Shown: positions 17,947 through 25,831 of the stretch, in pieces
Layout: every line of letters starts with the position of its first letter
How positions within the stretch are numbered: position 1 is the first letter of the stretch
Assembly (NCBI GenBank): GCA_023411795.1
Contig: JAEYOK010000003.1
Location: 21,689 to 85,688, forward strand
Source: Bacillota bacterium
GTDB lineage: Bacteria; Bacillota; Clostridia; DSM-8532
Direction: 5' to 3'
DNA length: 64,000 bases
Notes under the pieces: generated by a model
Seen by the model: only the letters and a program-made list of their open reading frames with translations
Databases searched by the model: none
Told to the model about the DNA's origin: nothing
Made by a program: the position numbers and the translations under genes

Positions 17947-18017
17947 ATGAATAGATGCAAAAGGATGAATACATGCATAAATGCATACATGCATAAATGC
18001 ATGAGCATCTATTCATC
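17946..18017 (+). repeat. Nested palindrome/direct-repeat structure between citC and citXG
   Basis: A perfect 13-bp inverted repeat, GATGAATAGATGC (17946-17958) and GCATCTATTCATC (18005-18017), encloses two tandem 16-bp copies of ACATGCATAAATGCAT (17971-17986 and 17987-18002), each rich in ATGCAT palindromes. The right arm ends next to the GGGAG ribosome binding site of citXG, so the fold could limit its translation or set an mRNA processing point. Confidence 0.7.
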
Positions 18018-18028
18018 GGGAGATGATT

Positions 18029-19408
18029 ATGGATATAAACGCATTTTATGACGGCAATACTGTATCTCTTGAACAGATGCTTGAAGCCCGGGATGAGAGG
18101 GTAGAAATTCAGGAACGGCTGCTCAAAAAACATGGTTTGCCTGTTATAAGCTTTACTCTGAATATAGCGGGGCCGGTTAAATCATTTACCTTGTCACGCA
18201 AGGCTTTTGATAAAGGTAAAGAGGCTATCAAAAAAAGACTGGAGAAGGATAGGAACGCCCCGACTGCCTTTGATGAGATAATCTCCGATACTGGCTGTGA
18301 GGCGTTTTTTGTTGTAATGGGTGATGCCCGAAAGATTAAGGAACAAATGGTTGAAATCGAAGACAACCATGGGTTGGGACGTTTTTTTGATATAGATGTT
18401 ATTTTGCCAAGCGGACAGAAGGTCTCGCGTGGAGATTTGCATATGGAATCCCGGCGCTGCCTTATATGTGATAATCCGGCATCATCATGTGCAAGGAGTC
18501 GCAATCATTCTCTCGAGATGCTTATGAGGGAAACTATAATAAGGCTGAGGGGTTATTTTGATGATGAGTATGCACATAAAATAGCAGAGCTTGCCCAAAA
18601 ATCAATTCTTTATGAGGTTTGTGTTACTCCGAAGCCGGGACTCGTTGACTGTAGTAATCAGGGATCACATAAGGATATGGACATCTTTACTTTTATGAAT
18701 AGTGCCACAGTGCTCTATCAATACTTCTACAGATTTACAATCCATGGCTTGTCGGACGAGAGCAGTAATCCCGAAACGCTTTTTTCATCGGCCAGATATA
18801 TTGGCCTTGAGGCCGAGGAGGCTATGTTTGATTCTACCCAAGGTATTAATACACATAAGGGCATCATCTTTTCTCTTGGTCTTATTTGTACTGCCATGGG
18901 ATATCTTCATAGATGGAATATGACCGAAAGTGTGGAAAGTCTAACGAAGCTATGCGCAGAAATGGCTTCTTATGCACTAAAAAATGATTTTAAGAAGGTA
19001 AGTAATAAGTCTGTCAAAACCAAAGGCGAGAATATATATGCTCTATATGGCATAACCGGTGCTCGTGGCGAGGCAGCCGGAGGATTTCCATCAGTAATTA
19101 ATAGCGGCCTTCCCATAATGCGCAGGCTTATGGACAAAGGGTTTTCGTTGAATGAAGCCGGAATCGCAACCCTTATTAATCTAATAGCGCATGTTGAGGA
19201 CACCAACATAATTGGTCGTTCCAACCCTGAAACTCTTACCTTATTGCAGATTAAAATTTTAGAACTTACTGAAGGTAAAGAGCCGGAAGCCTGGGATATT
19301 AAGGGAATTTCTGAAAAGTTGGATGAGCTCTTTATCCAATTAAATATTAGTCCCGGCGGTTGTGCTGATTTGCTGGCAATAACTTTTATGCTGTACTTTC
19401 TGTTTTGA
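18029..19408 (+). CDS. citXG: Fused holo-ACP synthase / triphosphoribosyl-dephospho-CoA synthase (CitX-CitG)
   Basis: A fusion of about 459 residues of the two prosthetic-group enzymes. The N-terminal part (about 1-170) is CitX, which attaches the group to CitD (LEQMLEARDERVEIQERLL, VISFTLNIAGPVK). The C-terminal part (about 185-459) is CitG, which joins ATP and dephospho-CoA with release of adenine (YEVCVTPKPGLVDCSNQGSHKDMD, INTHKGIIFSLG). Such fusions are known in other bacteria. ATG 18029 is spaced seven bases from GGGAG, so it is preferred to the ATG at 18023. The operon ends 12 bp before the convergent rhodanese gene. Confidence 0.92.
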   Translation: MDINAFYDGNTVSLEQMLEARDERVEIQERLLKKHGLPVISFTLNIAGPVKSFTLSRKAFDKGKEAIKKRLEKDRNAPTAFDEIISDTGCEAFFVVMGDARKIKEQMVEIEDNHGLGRFFDIDVILPSGQKVSRGDLHMESRRCLICDNPASSCARSRNHSLEMLMRETIIRLRGYFDDEYAHKIAELAQKSILYEVCVTPKPGLVDCSNQGSHKDMDIFTFMNSATVLYQYFYRFTIHGLSDESSNPETLFSSARYIGLEAEEAMFDSTQGINTHKGIIFSLGLICTAMGYLHRWNMTESVESLTKLCAEMASYALKNDFKKVSNKSVKTKGENIYALYGITGARGEAAGGFPSVINSGLPIMRRLMDKGFSLNEAGIATLINLIAHVEDTNIIGRSNPETLTLLQIKILELTEGKEPEAWDIKGISEKLDELFIQLNISPGGCADLLAITFMLYFLF

Positions 19409-19420
19409 AGCACCCTATCA

Positions 19421-19825
19421 TCATATTTCGTCACCTTCGGTATCATAAGGCCAGTCAATTATACCGCCAAGGTCAAAAACCTTTGTGTATCCCATATCAG
19501 AGAGCACTTTTGCTGCTTTGGCGCTTCTGTTTCCGCTTCTGCAGTATATTATGACCGGTGTTTTTTTGTCAGGAACAACATCAGCGATTTTATCCTTTAT
19601 CTCATAGTCAGGTATCAGAATACTTCCGGGTATACGGATTATTTTGAATTCTTCCTCAGTACGAACATCTATGAGAACAGCTTTTTTATCACCCTTTAAA
19701 AGTTCAAGGGCCTCCTTTGGAGTTATATTGGTAAAGGAAAGAGTTTTTGTGCAAGCTACGGTGATAATGGTAACCAAAAGCGTGGCAAAAACACCCATCA
19801 AAATTTTCTTAATCTTTTTTATCAT
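19421..19825 (-). CDS. Secreted or membrane-anchored rhodanese-like protein
   Basis: About 134 residues: an N-terminal membrane segment ending TVAC (possible lipobox) and one rhodanese domain. Seen are VLIDVRTEEEF, the active-site loop CRSGNRSAKAA with the catalytic Cys, and VFDLGGIIDWP. Family members move sulfane sulfur or act in redox or signalling outside the cytoplasm; the role here is unknown. ATG 19825 follows GGAAGG; the frame extends upstream 30 codons without an SD. Confidence 0.85.
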   Translation of the reverse strand: MIKKIKKILMGVFATLLVTIITVACTKTLSFTNITPKEALELLKGDKKAVLIDVRTEEEFKIIRIPGSILIPDYEIKDKIADVVPDKKTPVIIYCRSGNRSAKAAKVLSDMGYTKVFDLGGIIDWPYDTEGDEI

Positions 19826-20147
19826 AAAAACACACCTTCCATGATTAATACGTTCATCATATACTGTGTCCAGTTTTGATAAAAGTGATGAAATCACCAA
19901 AGTAATAAATAACAAAATTTAACAATTATGGTTTTAAAAATATGAGAATTTTTCTTGAAAGCCTTGAGATTAGGCTGTATCCATAAATAAAAAATGGGAA
20001 TAGTAATGTATTTGAAGATATATAACGAATCTTTGGAAATGGCTAATAGTAACATTTTGGGGCGGGCAATAATGTATAAACTGCTAGGGTAAACACTTTC
20101 TTTAAAAAATTTTTTAGATTTTTTTTTAAAAATGATGGCTTTTTATG
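19826..20147. other. AT-rich intergenic stretch upstream of the HU gene
   Basis: No supportable gene in 19826-20147. It is very AT-rich, with long T and A runs around 20100-20130 that may form a curved segment or UP-element before the HU promoter. No RNA or repeat is recognised. Confidence 0.4.
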
Positions 20148-20175
20148 TTGCTTTATGAAATAATATGGGTATAAA
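20148..20175 (+). promoter_or_regulatory. Probable promoter of the HU gene
   Basis: TTGCTT (20148-20153), 16 bp, then TATAAA (20170-20175). The T/A-tract just upstream could act as an UP-element, fitting high expression of HU. Confidence 0.5.
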
Positions 20176-20219
20176 TTAGTTGGCACATAGTGCCAGAAAT
20201 ATCCGAAAGGAGAGTTGAC

Positions 20220-20513
20220 ATGAATAAGGCGGATCTTATTGATGCAATTGCCAAAAAGGCGGAAATGACAAAGAAGGACGCTGGTATTGCATTAGATGCA
20301 ATCATCGAAAGCGTTAGCGGATCATTAGCAAAGGGCGAAAAGGTTACATTAGTTGGTTTTGGTACCTTCGATGTTAGAGATCGTAAGGCACGTACCGGTG
20401 TTAATCCTCGCACAAAGGAAAAGATTAAGATTCCTGCTTCCAAGGCTCCTGTATTTAAGGCAGGCAAAGAGCTGAAGGAAAAAGTAGCTGCAACTAAGGG
20501 AAAGAAGAAATAA
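20220..20513 (+). CDS. hup: HU-family nucleoid DNA-binding protein
   Basis: A 97-residue HU protein: MNKADLIDAIA at the N terminus, then GFGTFDVRDRKARTGVNPRT (46-65), which includes the DNA-inserting arm with the conserved Pro, and a Lys-rich tail. It compacts and bends DNA as a dimer. ATG 20220 follows AAAGGAGAG; an in-frame GTG 10 codons earlier has none. Single gene with its own promoter and terminator. Confidence 0.96.
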   Translation: MNKADLIDAIAKKAEMTKKDAGIALDAIIESVSGSLAKGEKVTLVGFGTFDVRDRKARTGVNPRTKEKIKIPASKAPVFKAGKELKEKVAATKGKKK

Positions 20514-20526
20514 GAACATAATTTAT

Positions 20527-20557
20527 AAAAAAACAGTCAGAAATGACTGTTTTTTTT
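20527..20557 (+). terminator. Rho-independent terminator of the HU gene
   Basis: AAACAGTCA (20531-20539), loop GAAA, TGACTGTTT (20544-20552), then a run of T. Classical terminator about 15 bp after the stop. Confidence 0.92.
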
Positions 20558-20673
20558 GGCTTTTTTTTAGCTGGGAAATCACGAGGAATTTAATAATTTT
20601 CTATTCCAAAACGGATGTTTCGTGTAAAATTGATTTATATAAATATAAGAAATTAGGCGGTAGGCAGATTGCG

Positions 20674-21405
20674 ATGGATACGAATAGCTTAATAACAGTT
20701 TGCGACGTTTGTAAGAACTACAAGGACAGAAAAGCTCTTAATAATATATCATTTGATGTTAATAAGGGTGAAGTTCTGGGAATTATCGGCCCTAATGGGG
20801 CCGGAAAAACCACAATGATTTCACTTCTTGCCACCATAAACAAACCCGAATCAGGAAAGATATATATTTTTGGAGAGGATATTTTAAAAAAGCCGGAGAA
20901 AATTCGGGCTAGTCTTGGCTATGTTCCGCAGGATGCCGCTTTATATCCTATGCTGACAGCATATGAAAATCTGGATTTTTGGGGCGGGATTTACGGTGTT
21001 GATAAAAAGGTAAAGAATGAAAAGATTAATAATGCATTGCAGCTTCTTCGACTGGAAGACAGAAAAAACGACAAAGTTAAAACATTTTCAGGAGGAATGA
21101 AGAAACGTCTGAATATAGCGGCATCAATTCTTCATGATCCCGAAATTCTGATAATGGATGAGCCCACTGCCGGAGTTGATATACTTTCAAGAGCAACAAT
21201 AGCAAAGCTTATCACGGGTCTTAAGCAGTCAGGAAGAACGGTTATTATAACCAGCCATCATATAGATGAATTGGAACATCTTTGTGACAGGATTCTCGTT
21301 TTGCGTGAGGGAAGCCTTCTTTATTCCGGTTCGGTGGCAGAGATTCTGAAAGCCACCGATAATGAGAATCTGGAACAGCTTATGCTTAAGCTGGAGGAGG
21401 CTTAG
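20674..21405 (+). CDS. ABC-2 type transporter ATP-binding protein
   Basis: A 243-residue ATPase with Walker A GPNGAGKTT (about 39-47), Q-loop at YVPQDAALYP, signature FSGGMKKRLN and Walker B ILIMDEPTAGVD, followed by the switch His in TSHHIDELE. It energises the two permeases encoded directly downstream. The subfamily handles drugs, antimicrobial peptides, polysaccharides or Na+; nothing nearby names the substrate. The first permease gene starts at the base after its stop. Confidence 0.92.
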   Translation: MDTNSLITVCDVCKNYKDRKALNNISFDVNKGEVLGIIGPNGAGKTTMISLLATINKPESGKIYIFGEDILKKPEKIRASLGYVPQDAALYPMLTAYENLDFWGGIYGVDKKVKNEKINNALQLLRLEDRKNDKVKTFSGGMKKRLNIAASILHDPEILIMDEPTAGVDILSRATIAKLITGLKQSGRTVIITSHHIDELEHLCDRILVLREGSLLYSGSVAEILKATDNENLEQLMLKLEEA

Positions 21406-22620
21406 ATGTCCGGATTTATGACAATTTTTAAGAATGATCTGAAGATTTTATCAAAAGATTTTAAAGCACTTTTAATGCTTTTGATTCTGCCTATATGTGC
21501 GATACTTATATTTTCGTCTGCTTTGGCTCCAATTCTTGAACACAACGAGTTTATAGAACCATTTAAAATAGTTTTGGTCGATAATGATAAATCTCCTTGG
21601 ACCGGACTTTTGGCCTCTCAGTTAAGAAATCTTGATGTTATAGAAAAGATTATTTTTGCTGATGAGGAGGAAGCTCGTAAACTGATTGAAAATGAAGAGG
21701 CTGCCGCGGCAATAATAATCCCTGAAAAGTTGTCGGAAAGCATAGATTACTGGGACCCTCAGGCAGGGGGGGTATTGGGGTCAAGCTCCGGGTACCTTGA
21801 GTCCCAGCTTGTTAAGAACATCGGATTTGTGGGCTCTGACACAGTATCCTCGGGGCTTGCCTCTCTTAAAGTCATTTATGATATTGAAACCGAAAAGGGT
21901 TATGCCTTTGAAGAAGCGCTTGGAGAAGTTAACAAAGCCTTTGAATCCTTTGTAAATTTAGTTTTGAACCGTAAGGCTCTTATATCAGAAAAGAAGATTG
22001 TTAATTACGAGACCAATCCTGTTATTTACTATGCTCTGTCGTTAATGTCCGTATTTATTATGTTTTCTTCCATACCATGTATGAGGCTTTTGACTGATGA
22101 AAGACGCCTTGGTATTCTTTCAAGGCTTAACTCCTCTCCGGTTATGAGTTGGCAGACAGCGGCATCCAAGCTCCTATTATCATTCTTAATATCAACTGTT
22201 CAGTTTATTGTCATGCTAGTATTTATAAAAATAGTGGGCGGAAGTGATTTGACTTCATCGGTAGCATCCATGATCCCTGTCTTTCTGGCCACCTCATTCG
22301 CAGCCGGTGCCTTCTCCATTTTCGTTTCAAGCATTTCTTCGACAGGGAGCTCGGCTGACTTAATTGCGAACCTCTCTATAATGTTAATGGCAATTGTAGG
22401 GGGGAGCCTGTATCCTATTTCGTCACTACCAGCCCTATGCAGGGATTTAAGTGTTTTAACCATTAACAGGTGGTCTTCCCGTGGTTTTTTAAATGCCCTG
22501 TACGGAGGAGATATTAAATCAACCCTAGTAAGTGTGGGCGTATTACTGTTGATGGCGATCTTCTATTTGGGCAGTGCTTCCATAGTTCTCAGTTTTAGAA
22601 GAAGGAGGATTGAAGGATGA
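21406..22620 (+). CDS. ABC-2 type transporter permease
   Basis: A 404-residue permease: an N-terminal membrane helix (about 20-42), a large extracytoplasmic domain (about 43-205), then five helices. This is the ABC2_membrane_3 (YhaP/NatB-like) architecture. It overlaps the next permease gene by 4 bp (ATGA) and probably forms a heterodimer with it. Confidence 0.85.
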   Translation: MSGFMTIFKNDLKILSKDFKALLMLLILPICAILIFSSALAPILEHNEFIEPFKIVLVDNDKSPWTGLLASQLRNLDVIEKIIFADEEEARKLIENEEAAAAIIIPEKLSESIDYWDPQAGGVLGSSSGYLESQLVKNIGFVGSDTVSSGLASLKVIYDIETEKGYAFEEALGEVNKAFESFVNLVLNRKALISEKKIVNYETNPVIYYALSLMSVFIMFSSIPCMRLLTDERRLGILSRLNSSPVMSWQTAASKLLLSFLISTVQFIVMLVFIKIVGGSDLTSSVASMIPVFLATSFAAGAFSIFVSSISSTGSSADLIANLSIMLMAIVGGSLYPISSLPALCRDLSVLTINRWSSRGFLNALYGGDIKSTLVSVGVLLLMAIFYLGSASIVLSFRRRRIEG

Positions 22621-23801
22621 GATTTTTAAGTATTTTGAAAAATCGTCTTCGGGTCCTTTTTTCTGACAAACTATTTGTTTTGGCTATATTAGTTATACCA
22701 ATCCTGCTTTCCCTTATATCGGGCTATGCTCAGAGAAAGGAAAAGCTCGGGTATGTTCCTGTTTTTTTGGTTGATGATGATAAAACTGATAGTTCTAAAC
22801 TTTTGGTGGAGCGCCTTTATGAAAAAGAAGGGCTTCAGGTAAAAAAAGGGCTGTTACAGGACGGGCAAAAAGAAATCCGGAACAATAACATGGAAGCCAT
22901 GATTGTAATAGAGAAAGGCTTTGAAAAGAACCTTAATAACGGAAATATAAATTCCTTAATAACCCTGATAAAGTCGCCCTCCACATATTCCGCAGAGCTT
23001 ATTAAGGAATTTATCGCATCCGAGGTATTGCGGATTTATTCAACCGATTTTACCTATAACTGGCTTAGTACGAAATTTGATGATATTAATCGTCAGGATG
23101 TCGGTAAAAGGATAGATGAGCAGTGGCAGCCCGATCCCATTATGACTATTACCTATGAAGAGGTAGAGGTTAACACAAGAGGTGATAGAACCATAACCAT
23201 ACCACCTTTTGCCGCTGCTTCTCTGGGGCTTTTGATTCTTTTTGTCATGCTTGGGCTTCTTTTCGGCAGCGGGTGGCTCTGTGAAGAAAAGCTTAATGGT
23301 ACCATACAGAGAACCATGTCGGTTAAAGGCGCTCTCCTGCCACTTTTCCTAGGCAATATCGTAGCTTTGTTTATTATGGGCTTATTTCTCACTGCTGTTT
23401 TTATCGTAATCCAATGGGTATTCTTTGGTGTGCTTTTAATAAACGGACCTTTATCTTTATTGGTGATTGTTTTATATATACTTTGTGTGGCCTCAATCAG
23501 TATGTTTCTCGCTACCGTTTTTGAATCTCCCCACCAGTTACAGGCTTCCGCTCCTGTTCTTGCTCTTATAACCGGTATTATGGGGGGATGTCTCTGGAAT
23601 CTGGCCGGGGTTCCAAAGCCTCTTTTATCCATGGCCTTGTTAACTCCTCAAGGGTGGACCTTACAGGCCCTGACAAACCTGTTTGCTGCACCTGACCAAT
23701 GGGAATATGCATCATTTACGGCAATAATGCTAGGGGGAGCCTCAATTATGATGATTTTCTTATCCTACTTTGGTTTAAAAAGAGCTATCAGGAAGATATA
23801 A
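22617..23801 (+). CDS. ABC-2 type transporter permease
   Basis: A 394-residue permease with the same layout as its upstream neighbour: one N-terminal helix (about 18-37), an extracytoplasmic domain (about 40-195) and about five C-terminal helices. GSGWLCEEKLNGTIQRTMS matches the conserved cytoplasmic loop after the domain. It ends 3 bp before the stop of a convergent gene, and no terminator is visible in the gap. Confidence 0.85.
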   Translation: MRFLSILKNRLRVLFSDKLFVLAILVIPILLSLISGYAQRKEKLGYVPVFLVDDDKTDSSKLLVERLYEKEGLQVKKGLLQDGQKEIRNNNMEAMIVIEKGFEKNLNNGNINSLITLIKSPSTYSAELIKEFIASEVLRIYSTDFTYNWLSTKFDDINRQDVGKRIDEQWQPDPIMTITYEEVEVNTRGDRTITIPPFAAASLGLLILFVMLGLLFGSGWLCEEKLNGTIQRTMSVKGALLPLFLGNIVALFIMGLFLTAVFIVIQWVFFGVLLINGPLSLLVIVLYILCVASISMFLATVFESPHQLQASAPVLALITGIMGGCLWNLAGVPKPLLSMALLTPQGWTLQALTNLFAAPDQWEYASFTAIMLGGASIMMIFLSYFGLKRAIRKI

Positions 23802-23804
23802 ATA

Positions 23805-25430
23805 TCAGAATGCACCGGTTAGTCGTCCCAAGGCTTCTATTTTCAAATTGATTTCCTCTGATAGCTGATTTAGTTCATCATCAGTGGCTGTTTTAAGGTC
23901 TAAAACGTCGTCAGGATCGGGCATTGTAATTTCCTTTCCGTATACCGTTTCGGTGTCGTAGTAGAAACCCATACTGTAGATATCAGCGCTCAAAAAGGGC
24001 ATATCGAATACAAGCTTACCTTTATAATCTCGTTCGATTATTCGTTTTTTTGAATCTCTGGTTTTGGTACCGCTTAAGTCAATAGCTATACTGCCTTTAT
24101 CTATTAAAGCCGGAATATCATATTCAAATAAAGCTTCAAGGGTTTGTTTAACCTCATTCTTATCATTTAGTTCTTCAACAGAATCAATGGATATGGAGCT
24201 GTGAATTGAATTATGAGGCATGTTCTTATCGATGTCCAGATTGAATGCAAAATTGTTAGTATCATTGGACTTATTATAGTCTTTTTTAATGCCTAGCAGT
24301 GTTTTATCCTCGTCATTATTTGAGCTGATAAGAAAACTAAATGCATAGGAGAGGCCATTAAAGCGCTGCTGGCTAATATATGATACTCCCTGCCCATCTG
24401 CTTCCTTATCGGGATTAACTATGAATTTAACAATATCAAGGCCATCAATATATACCTTTAAGGTTATTTCGGGGAATTTTGTATTTTCGATGTCTTTTAC
24501 TAATTGGGATAGGTTTTTTATGTAATTTTCTTTACTAAGTATCTCAGCGTATTCCTTTTCACCTATAATATCCATGCATTTTTTTAAGTTACCCGCTGTG
24601 AGATCGTAAAAATCATCATCACTTTTGACTCTGGTAAGGATATTGGAGGCTAATTCCTTTTGAGAATTTTCGTCCAGTATTATGGTAATTTCCTGACATT
24701 TTATATTCTCACCGAGAACCTCTGTTTTTGCACCTCTTTTTATTGACATATCTTTTGAGCTAATGCTATTTAAAGCCTCTTTCGAATAACCTAAAATTAT
24801 TGATTTAGCAGCTTTTCTGTCAATTTTAATCTCTTCAAAAATCTTTGCCATAATCCAAGGATCCATATTATTAATGGAGTCCCAATACTCCTGGGGGACC
24901 TCGGGGAAGAAATAAGAAAGCCGTCCTAAGTCCTCCATGTTTCCTGCAATAGTTTTGTTGGAGAGTTCATCAATTCCGAAATTAAACCTTTTACCTTCAA
25001 AGGATATCCTGGTGGTTATAATGGGATTTAATAAATAGCTTAAACCAAATTCCACAGACTGCTTTCTGTTTTTTACATCAATTTGGCTATCATATTTAAA
25101 CGCCATATTATTGATATAATGAAGTGAATCGGCAGCCATATCTGAAGGAAGAAAAAGCGATAATAACTTTTCATCGATGGAAATACCTAATCTGGCTTCC
25201 TCTTGGATTGTGTTATCTAATATAGGAGATAAGTACCTGTCTTCAAAGAAGGTCATGTTTTTATCAATAGAATCGAAGAGCTTATTAGCGCTGCTATAAC
25301 CTGCTGCCATCAATGTAGTTTTTGCGGGAAAGAAGGTATGATAACCAAGTATAGTAACACCGGTTATTAAAAGCACAATGAACGCCAGTCCGATAAGGAC
25401 TTTATATATAGTTTTTTTCTTTAAGCTCAT
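23805..25430 (-). CDS. Membrane-anchored protein of unknown function
   Basis: A 541-residue protein with one N-terminal transmembrane helix (about 10-30) and a long extracytoplasmic part rich in Asp, Asn, Lys and Ser, with beta-type repeats such as ITTRISFEGKRFNF and GSIAIDLSGTK. No catalytic motif is recognised. It resembles clostridial single-pass lipoprotein-like proteins annotated only as DUFs, but I cannot name the family. It is convergent with the ABC-2 genes and precedes a repeat-rich intergenic region. Confidence 0.6.
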   Translation of the reverse strand: MSLKKKTIYKVLIGLAFIVLLITGVTILGYHTFFPAKTTLMAAGYSSANKLFDSIDKNMTFFEDRYLSPILDNTIQEEARLGISIDEKLLSLFLPSDMAADSLHYINNMAFKYDSQIDVKNRKQSVEFGLSYLLNPIITTRISFEGKRFNFGIDELSNKTIAGNMEDLGRLSYFFPEVPQEYWDSINNMDPWIMAKIFEEIKIDRKAAKSIILGYSKEALNSISSKDMSIKRGAKTEVLGENIKCQEITIILDENSQKELASNILTRVKSDDDFYDLTAGNLKKCMDIIGEKEYAEILSKENYIKNLSQLVKDIENTKFPEITLKVYIDGLDIVKFIVNPDKEADGQGVSYISQQRFNGLSYAFSFLISSNNDEDKTLLGIKKDYNKSNDTNNFAFNLDIDKNMPHNSIHSSISIDSVEELNDKNEVKQTLEALFEYDIPALIDKGSIAIDLSGTKTRDSKKRIIERDYKGKLVFDMPFLSADIYSMGFYYDTETVYGKEITMPDPDDVLDLKTATDDELNQLSEEINLKIEALGRLTGAF

Positions 25431-25483
25431 AAGAACCGCCTTTAGCTATTTACTCAAAGTATATTTTATCATATTTCCATATG

Positions 25484-25591
25484 AATGAGTAAAGGGGACG
25501 TTCACTTTCACTCATTAAGGCGGCAGATATTATTCCAGAGTGAGTAAAGGGGACGTTGACTTTCACTCATTAATGTAGAGTAAAGGGAACG
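25484..25591. repeat. Palindromic GGGGACG repeats (two full copies, one partial)
   Basis: Copy 1 (25484-25516) and copy 2 (25539-25571) share GAGTAAAGGGGACGTT, then ACTTTCACTCATT, differing by a few bases; the ends AATGAGT/ACTCATT are inverted. A third, shortened copy (GAGTAAAGGGAACG) ends at 25591. GGGGACG palindromes of this kind resemble REP-like elements moved by Y1 transposases; no such transposase is in the window. Confidence 0.75.
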
Positions 25592-25727
25592 CAACAAGAA
25601 TTATTCAACAGAAGCGTACGCTACTCATTTATAGCTGAAAATTCTGGTGACGCAACGCGTCAGTTGCCGCCTGATTTTGCGGCAACAAGAATTATTCAAC
25701 AGAAGCGTGCTGTGTACGCTTCTGTTG
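25591..25727. repeat. 27-bp direct repeats and two strong hairpins
   Basis: A 27-bp sequence starting GCAACAAGAATTATTC occurs at 25591-25617 and again at 25682-25708. Between and after the copies, GTTGCCGC/GCGGCAAC (25663-25670, 25679-25686) and CAACAGAAGCGT/ACGCTTCTGTTG (25697-25708, 25716-25727) form hairpins with 8- and 7-nt loops. This is a composite of nested repeat elements rather than a simple terminator. Confidence 0.7.
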
Positions 25728-25831
25728 TAACCAAAGCGAAATACTCTGTTAACATAATTACCCTGTCCTCTACTGACTGTTTATGTTAAGCTTTTTCTAT
25801 GAGGTCTTTTATAATTTCAGGGGGTTCTTAC

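Noticed and set aside
25591..25727. CRISPR-like array
   Set aside because: Only two direct-repeat copies separated by hairpin DNA, no regular spacers and no cas genes nearby.
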